From NCBI GenBank assembly GCA_964565895.1, contig CAZMGT010000050.1:1-28776 (forward strand): a stretch of 28,776 nucleotides of DNA, in the 5' to 3' direction. This stretch comes from CAZMGT01 sp964565895 (lineage in GTDB: Bacteria > Armatimonadota > Zipacnadia > UBA1398 > CAZMGT01). The notes beneath the pieces were generated by a model. That model searched no databases. It worked only from the letters and a program-made list of their open reading frames with translations, and had not been told where the DNA came from. The translations under genes and the position numbers were made by a program. Below are positions 24,507 through 28,776 of the stretch, in pieces. Within the stretch, counting starts at the first letter, position 1, and the number at the start of each line of letters is the position of its first letter.

Positions 24507-25535
24507 CTACGACGGCGGTGGCGGCGGCGGGGTCTGCACCTGGAACGCCCGCGGCGCGGAGTAGACATAGCCCACGGGCTGCCCGTTTATGTCCACGGGC
24601 GTGGGATCGCCCTCGTGCCGCGCGCCCACACGCCAGTAAATGGGCCCCTGCACGTTGCGGAAAATCCTGCTCAAGTCCGCGCCGGTAAACTGCCGGGCGA
24701 GTACCGCGCCGTCTTGCGGAGCGGGAACGACATACTCCGAGCTGCGCACGACATTGTCCGCGCCGAACGAAGGATCGGTGCTCACCTCGATGACATAGCG
24801 GTTTCCGCCGCCCACCATCTCCCATTGAAACACCACGGTGCGCAGGTCTACCTCCTGGCTCCCCGGCTCGCCGAGGTCCGGAGGGTCGACGAGCACCGGC
24901 CGGCGCACTGCGGTAATCGGCCCTACGTAAACGGGCTGGCTTACGCGCAGCGTGCCGTCGAGCGACGCTCCACCGTCGACGTCGAACGGCACGGGAATAA
25001 GCCACTTCGAAACAACGCAAATGGCATAGTAATAAGCCGTCCCAGAAACCAGCGGCGTGGGGACGATGGTGTACGTGTTCGAGCTATCGCTGCGCGTGAG
25101 CGCCGGCGTAGGGGTGGCGCCCGCGTCCTGCACGTCAACGGTAACCAGCCCCGTGCTTTGCGTGGACACGGTAACCGTTACCGCAGGCTGCGCGCCCTCA
25201 GAGTCTACGAACCTGTTCGTGCTCCCCCCTTGGACAAACGCCTGCATGGTCGCCGCGGTAAGCGGAAAGTCGGGGACGGTGCTCCGGTGGACCTCATAGC
25301 CCACGACATAGCCGCCGCGCGCGGTGGGATTCGGGGGCGGCTGCTCCGGAGGAATCCACCCCACGCGAATAGCCGCGCTGGGAAACGATTCGTCATATAG
25401 CGAGGCGGCGGCCACACCCTGGCTGAACGATCGCGTGCCCAGGCCCAGGCCTCCGCCGATGATTCCGCAGCCGGCTACGAGAAATGCTACGCCCAGCACA
25501 CAGGCACCGACAAGCGCTACTGCTCGCCCGCGCAT
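24507..25535 (-). CDS. Lipoprotein with two fibronectin type III-like regions
   Basis: From ATG 25535 the protein has 342 residues. A lipoprotein signal (MRGRAVALVGACVLGVAFLVAGC) ends at Cys23 in the lipobox LVAGC. The mature part suggests two FN3-like beta-sandwich regions: the first around AIRVGWIPPEQP, GGYVVGYEVHRSTVPDF and GTAYYYAICVVS, and the second around VVFQWEMVGGGNRYVIEVSTDPSF and GPIYWRVGARHEG. It ends in a run of prolines. No enzyme motif is seen; it is likely a surface or periplasmic binding or structural protein. A strong AAGGAGGT site (25544-25551) lies 8 bases before this ATG and rules out the in-frame ATG at 25571. Confidence 0.78.
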   Translation of the reverse strand: MRGRAVALVGACVLGVAFLVAGCGIIGGGLGLGTRSFSQGVAAASLYDESFPSAAIRVGWIPPEQPPPNPTARGGYVVGYEVHRSTVPDFPLTAATMQAFVQGGSTNRFVDSEGAQPAVTVTVSTQSTGLVTVDVQDAGATPTPALTRSDSSNTYTIVPTPLVSGTAYYYAICVVSKWLIPVPFDVDGGASLDGTLRVSQPVYVGPITAVRRPVLVDPPDLGEPGSQEVDLRTVVFQWEMVGGGNRYVIEVSTDPSFGADNVVRSSEYVVPAPQDGAVLARQFTGADLSRIFRNVQGPIYWRVGARHEGDPTPVDINGQPVGYVYSAPRAFQVQTPPPPPPS

Positions 25536-25827
25536 AGCGCCCGACCTCCTTGGATAGCACGCTCGGCACATTCTACCAAATCAGGCACCACGCCGAAAGG
25601 TTCAATCTTACAGGCCCGCGGGCCTTCGCCGTACGACAATCTATCGTATTGACGAATAGTCCCGCGCCGGGGTCTCATCAAAAGCGCCATTCGCCCCTGT
25701 TGCTTCGCAGGCGCGCGCGCAATCTCCTTCCCCCGGCTCTGGCAACAAGCCAACCCTGCGCGCTCCTCCCCCGCGAAGAGGAACGCCGCGCGGCGCGCGC
25801 GAAGTCGATTTTGCGGTGAGCAAGGCC
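25536..25827. other. Divergent intergenic region between two lipoprotein genes
   Basis: No gene is supported here. It holds a 14-base palindrome AGGCCCGCGGGCCT (25612-25625) and an interrupted inverted repeat TACGA-N7-TCGTA just beyond it. The second is AT-rich for this genome and could be an operator for either divergent gene. TTGACG occurs at 25649-25654, but no matching -10 was found. Confidence 0.5.
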
Positions 25828-27099
25828 ATGGGCGTCCGCGCGCGCTATCGCTTTGCCGTGCGCATAACGGCTGCGCTGCTTCTCGCCGCCGCGCCGGCGC
25901 TTTGCGGCTGCTCCAGCGCGCGCCAGGGGCTGGTGTTTAGCTTCTGGGGCGACGAGAACGAGATCGCCAACTACAAGCGCATGGTCGCGCGCTTTGAGGA
26001 GCTGCACCCCGACATCCACGTGAAAATGGAGCACATTCCCCGCAGCTACGAGGACAAGATCATGGCCGAGCTCGCGGGGAACGCCGCCCCGGACGTCATG
26101 GTCTTTCAAGACGAGCCCCTGCCCATGTTCGCCTCGCGGGGAGTGTTCCGCCCGCTTGACGATCTCATCGAGCGCGACGGCATTGACCTCGACGAGTTCT
26201 TTCCCCAATGTGTCCAAGGGCATACCTACAACGGCCACATCTACGGCCTGCCCAAAGACGGCGGCGCGGTGGTTCTTTTCTACAACAAGCGCCTGTTCGA
26301 CGAGGCGGGCCTGGACTATCCCAACGAAGACTGGACCTGGGACGACTTTCTCGCCGCAGCCAAAGCGCTAACCCGCGACAACGACGGCGATGGCCAGATC
26401 GACCAGTGCGGGACACAGGTTAGCGCTTGGTGGGCCTATTGGCTAATCCCCATTTGGAGCGCGGGCGGGCGGTTTTTGAACGAGGAGCGCACGGAGTGCG
26501 TGGTCAACTCGCCCGAGGCCCTACGCGGGATCCGCTGGTATGCCGAGCTGCGCACCAAGCACAAGGTCGTTCCCGAGCCTGGGCAGCTCGAGGGCGTCGC
26601 CGATGCGTTTCAGGCGGGGAAAATCGCCATGCAGTTCACTGGCCCGTGGTCGGTAATCTCCCTGCGCGACATCGAGAGCTTCCAGTGGGACGTAACGTTC
26701 GTCCCCAAGGGCCCGGCCGGCCGCTGGACGCGCTATACCGGCGATGCCTATTGCATGTGGGCGGGCACGCGCCGCGTGGAAGACGCCTGGACGTTTATTA
26801 AGTGGATGAGCGGCGAGGAAGCGTCGAAAATGAACGCGCTTGCCCAGCGCGCCGTCCCCGCGCGGAAGGCGATCGCTAACTCCGACATATACATCCGCGA
26901 GGACACGCCGTGGGACGAGTCGGTTTTCGTGCGCGCGTTCGAGCACGCCCGCGTGCAGCCCATTACCACGAAGTGGGGCGAGATGAATACGCTGGCCAAC
27001 CAGGTGTTCGAAAAGGTCCTTTTGCAGAAGATTACCCCGGAGATGGCCGTGCGCACGCTAGACGAAGAGATCGACAAAATGCTCAGCGAGCCGGACTAG
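25828..27099 (+). CDS. ABC transporter extracellular solute-binding lipoprotein, sugar type
   Basis: A family 1 (sugar-type) solute-binding protein of about 423 residues. A lipoprotein signal ends at Cys28 in LCGC. The mature protein begins with VFSFWGDENEIANYKRMVARFEELHPDIHVKMEHIP, typical of maltose or oligosaccharide binders. It continues with APDVMVFQDEPLPMFASRGVFRPLDDLI, IYGLPKDGGAVVLFYNKRLFDEAGL and DDFLAAAKALTRDNDGDGQID. The ATG at 25828 has GGTGAG 7 bases upstream; GTG 25816 is an alternative. No permease or ATPase genes flank it, so partners must lie elsewhere. The ligand is unknown; neighbouring xylulokinase and CE15-like genes make a plant sugar plausible. Confidence 0.92.
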   Translation: MGVRARYRFAVRITAALLLAAAPALCGCSSARQGLVFSFWGDENEIANYKRMVARFEELHPDIHVKMEHIPRSYEDKIMAELAGNAAPDVMVFQDEPLPMFASRGVFRPLDDLIERDGIDLDEFFPQCVQGHTYNGHIYGLPKDGGAVVLFYNKRLFDEAGLDYPNEDWTWDDFLAAAKALTRDNDGDGQIDQCGTQVSAWWAYWLIPIWSAGGRFLNEERTECVVNSPEALRGIRWYAELRTKHKVVPEPGQLEGVADAFQAGKIAMQFTGPWSVISLRDIESFQWDVTFVPKGPAGRWTRYTGDAYCMWAGTRRVEDAWTFIKWMSGEEASKMNALAQRAVPARKAIANSDIYIREDTPWDESVFVRAFEHARVQPITTKWGEMNTLANQVFEKVLLQKITPEMAVRTLDEEIDKMLSEPD

Positions 27100-27108
27100 C
27101 GGAAAGCA

Positions 27109-27136
27109 AAAGGGCCGAGGCAGACGTCGGCCCTTT
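27109..27136. terminator. Bidirectional stem-loop terminator
   Basis: AAAGGGCCGA at 27109-27118 pairs perfectly with TCGGCCCTTT at 27127-27136. On the minus strand it is followed by TGCTTT, extending the T-rich tail for the small lipoprotein gene. On the plus strand it ends in TTTCGCT after the solute-binding protein gene. Confidence 0.78.
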
Positions 27137-27160
27137 CGCTCGCTGGGCAATGGTCGTGCG

Positions 27161-27376
27161 TTAGCCGGCGCTCGGGCTAGCCCCTGGCCCCGGGCTCGCG
27201 CCCCGCGCGGGGCTTGCTCCGCGCGCCGGGGCTTCGCTCGGGCCCTCATAGCTCGGGCTCGACTCGCGCGTCACCTCGCCCGAGGGCTCCTTCTTGCAGC
27301 TCACCGCGAACGTCAGGAGCACCGTGAGGACAAACACAGCGACCAGCAGCAACGCAACAATCCGCACCGTGCGCAT
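27161..27376 (-). CDS. Small lipoprotein, 71 residues, with GASP repeats
   Basis: A short protein with a hydrophobic N-terminal segment (IVALLLVAVFVLTVLLTFAVSC) whose Cys26 could be lipid-modified, followed by a charged, low-complexity tail. The tail repeats GASP three times (RGASPARGASPGPGASP), so it is probably disordered. No family is recognised. It is judged real because a strong GGAGGGG site lies about 6 bases before the ATG and a terminator follows. It may instead be a simple membrane-anchored peptide, as the lipobox (AVSC) is imperfect. Upstream lies the CE15-like gene on the same strand, 109 bases away. Confidence 0.65.
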   Translation of the reverse strand: MRTVRIVALLLVAVFVLTVLLTFAVSCKKEPSGEVTRESSPSYEGPSEAPARGASPARGASPGPGASPSAG

Positions 27377-27470
27377 TTTTCACCCCTCCGTCGCAGACGC
27401 TCGTCCCGCAGCTTAGCGCATACTTCACGCACGCACCGCTTTATTCGCTTGGAGCAGCACGCACTCCTCG

Positions 27471-27503
27471 AAGGCGGGCAAATTGCTACCCGCCGCCCGC
27501 CTT
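27471..27503 (-). other. Stem-loop spanning the end of the CE15-like gene
   Basis: AAGGCGGGC and GCCCGCCTT form a perfect 9-base-pair stem whose 15-base loop contains the stop codon. There is no T-tract, so it may protect the 3' end of the message or weaken readthrough into the small lipoprotein gene. Confidence 0.4.
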
Positions 27504-28766
27504 GCGGAAGAACTTGTCCGCGAAGTCCATATAGCGCTCCCAGTCGTACTCCGTCAACCCGTGACGGCCCGTGCGAATGTGGTAGCCGATGCGCCCGATT
27601 TGCACGGGGCGGTTTAACGGGGGCATCTCGTCCACTTCCAAGCCCTTTAGCCCGAGCAAATGGTACACAGGCTCGGCGGCCTTTGCCGCGAGGAACTCGC
27701 CCCGCGGGTCGGCCCACAGGTCTTCGTCGGCGCTCGCTACGTATACCGGCCGCGGCGCGGCAAGCGCGATGAGCATGTGCTGGTCTACGGGAAGCTCGTC
27801 CTCGCGGTCGTTGTAGCTCTTGAAATTCGCGCAGAACCAGTGGGGGAAGGAGGTGTTGATCCGCTTAACCGTCTCGCCAAAGCGCCGCCTGCTCAGGGCT
27901 GCGCCCCCGCAGCCGGAGTTGTTGGAGATAACGATGGCAAAGCGCTCGTCCTGCGCGCCGGCCCAGAGGGCGGTTTTGCCCAGGCGCGAGTGCCCGAGCA
28001 CGGCGACGTGGCGGTGGTCCGCGTCCGCATCGGTTTCCAGGTAGTCCATAATCCTGCTTAGGCCCCAGGCCCAGGCGCCGATCGCTCCCCAGGCGTCGGG
28101 CGGCCGCGCTGGGCCAAACAGCTTGTCAAAAGCGCCGTGGACGCCATTTTTAAAGCCGTCGTCATAGTCGGGGTCGAGGTCGCCGTAATAGGCGGTGGCC
28201 AGGCCATAGCCGCGCGCGAGGATTTTGTCCAGAGGAAAGCGCGAGCTGCCCTGCCCGCGCGATTCCTCCGTGGCTTGGTGGTCGCCGTAGCGGACCCAGT
28301 TTTTGGTGATTTTAATCGCGGGGTCGGCGCAGACGGTGTGGTTTCCGCCGAAGTTAAGCAGGACGAACATGGGCACGGGCCGCGGCGCGGCGTTGGGCAG
28401 GTAAAGCAAAATGTCCATTTGGGGGCCTGCGTTGTCGCCCGTGAAGTACACGGTAACCTGCTTGCGCGTCGCTTTTCCGCCGAGCGCGTTGCGCTCTAGG
28501 TCGAACACCTCAAAGCGCAGCCTGGGCGGGCGGCCTAAAGGCGCGCGGCCGTAAACATGCCTGCGGAACAGCTCGAGAATCTCCGGCCGGCGCTTGGTCA
28601 GCCACATCTCCGGGGAGGTTACCTTAGTGCCGTCGAGCATGGTTAGGGGGTCAGGGAGAGTATACTGGGGAACTTTTGCCTCGTCATAGTTAAACTCCGG
28701 CCGGCGCTGGGAGAGTTTTTTGACGAGCTCCGGCGGCGCGTGCCAGGTTCGTCCCTGCTCAGCCAT
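27486..28766 (-). CDS. CE15 (glucuronoyl esterase)-like alpha/beta hydrolase
   Basis: A 426-residue alpha/beta hydrolase resembling carbohydrate esterase family 15 and acetylxylan-esterase-like proteins. CE15 enzymes cleave ester links between lignin and glucuronic acid on xylan. The nucleophile is Ser260 in GHSRLGK, the CE15-type GxSRxGK motif. The likely catalytic histidine is His402 in RTGRHGLTEYDW. The canonical acid position, Glu in ESGxGG of fungal members, reads NSGCGG here. An acidic SADEDLWADPRGE stretch (about 345-357) could supply the alternative acid reported in some bacterial members. No signal peptide is evident, which is odd for a wall-degrading enzyme. GGAGGAG lies 3 bases before the ATG, 10 bases from the window end. 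Confidence 0.85.
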   Translation of the reverse strand: MAEQGRTWHAPPELVKKLSQRRPEFNYDEAKVPQYTLPDPLTMLDGTKVTSPEMWLTKRRPEILELFRRHVYGRAPLGRPPRLRFEVFDLERNALGGKATRKQVTVYFTGDNAGPQMDILLYLPNAAPRPVPMFVLLNFGGNHTVCADPAIKITKNWVRYGDHQATEESRGQGSSRFPLDKILARGYGLATAYYGDLDPDYDDGFKNGVHGAFDKLFGPARPPDAWGAIGAWAWGLSRIMDYLETDADADHRHVAVLGHSRLGKTALWAGAQDERFAIVISNNSGCGGAALSRRRFGETVKRINTSFPHWFCANFKSYNDREDELPVDQHMLIALAAPRPVYVASADEDLWADPRGEFLAAKAAEPVYHLLGLKGLEVDEMPPLNRPVQIGRIGYHIRTGRHGLTEYDWERYMDFADKFFRKAGGG

Positions 28767-28776
28767 CGTCTCCTCC

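Noticed and set aside
25612..25625. AGGCCCGCGGGCCT palindrome as an operator
   Set aside because: It is made only of G and C in its core, and such short palindromes arise often by chance in GC-rich DNA. No promoter element is aligned with it.

Overview
The window is GC-rich bacterial chromosome, densely packed with genes on both strands. It holds 21 credible protein genes (two run up to or close to the window edges). I found no tRNA, rRNA, CRISPR array, transposase or phage gene. The organism makes menaquinone by the futalosine route (mqnA, mqnC), uses many c-type hemes, has lipoproteins, and carries families common in carbohydrate-degrading, little-cultivated high-GC phyla (Gfo/Idh/MocA oxidoreductase, CehA/McbA PHP hydrolase, DUF362, neutral ceramidase-like protein, CE15-type esterase). 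It also has a T-box leader on leuA. I cannot assign a phylum from this window; Armatimonadota, Planctomycetota and related lineages are guesses only.

Layout. 1-807: 3' part of a neutral ceramidase-like gene (+). 825-3486: minus-strand cluster of a TIM-barrel isomerase, mqnA and mqnC. 3661-4581: secreted DUF6599 protein (+), whose end overlaps a GNAT acetyltransferase (-). 5157-6336: an oxidoreductase gene with its own promoter and terminator. 6432-9979: a translationally coupled pair, an exported HEAT-repeat protein and a DUF362 protein. 10022-15322: a four-gene minus-strand operon (PQQ-type propeller, UbiB/AarF kinase, HtrA protease, PHP metallohydrolase). 15323-15917: a 595-base non-coding region with several inverted and direct repeats. 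15918-18908: a two-gene cytochrome operon. 19124-20011: solitary DNA methyltransferase. 20112-22075: leuA behind a T-box leader and promoter (-). 22494-24420: cyclophilin-like protein plus xylulokinase. 24507-25535: lipoprotein with FN3-like regions (-). 25828-27099: sugar-type solute-binding lipoprotein (+). 27161-27376: 71-residue lipoprotein (-). 27486-28766: CE15-like esterase (-).

The most notable system is the cytochrome operon. A 580-residue protein fuses a seven-heme c-type domain to a five-helix b-type cytochrome domain, an architecture like the CbcL-type quinol oxidases of metal-reducing bacteria. It is followed with no gap by a membrane-anchored cytochrome with 18 CxxCH sites in 415 residues. 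With the menaquinone genes in the same window, the likely scheme is menaquinol oxidation at the inner membrane followed by electron transfer into a dense periplasmic heme wire. No outer-membrane conduit or terminal reductase is visible here, so the acceptor is unknown. The xylulokinase, CE15-like esterase, solute-binding protein and Gfo/Idh oxidoreductase suggest additional use of plant-type sugars.
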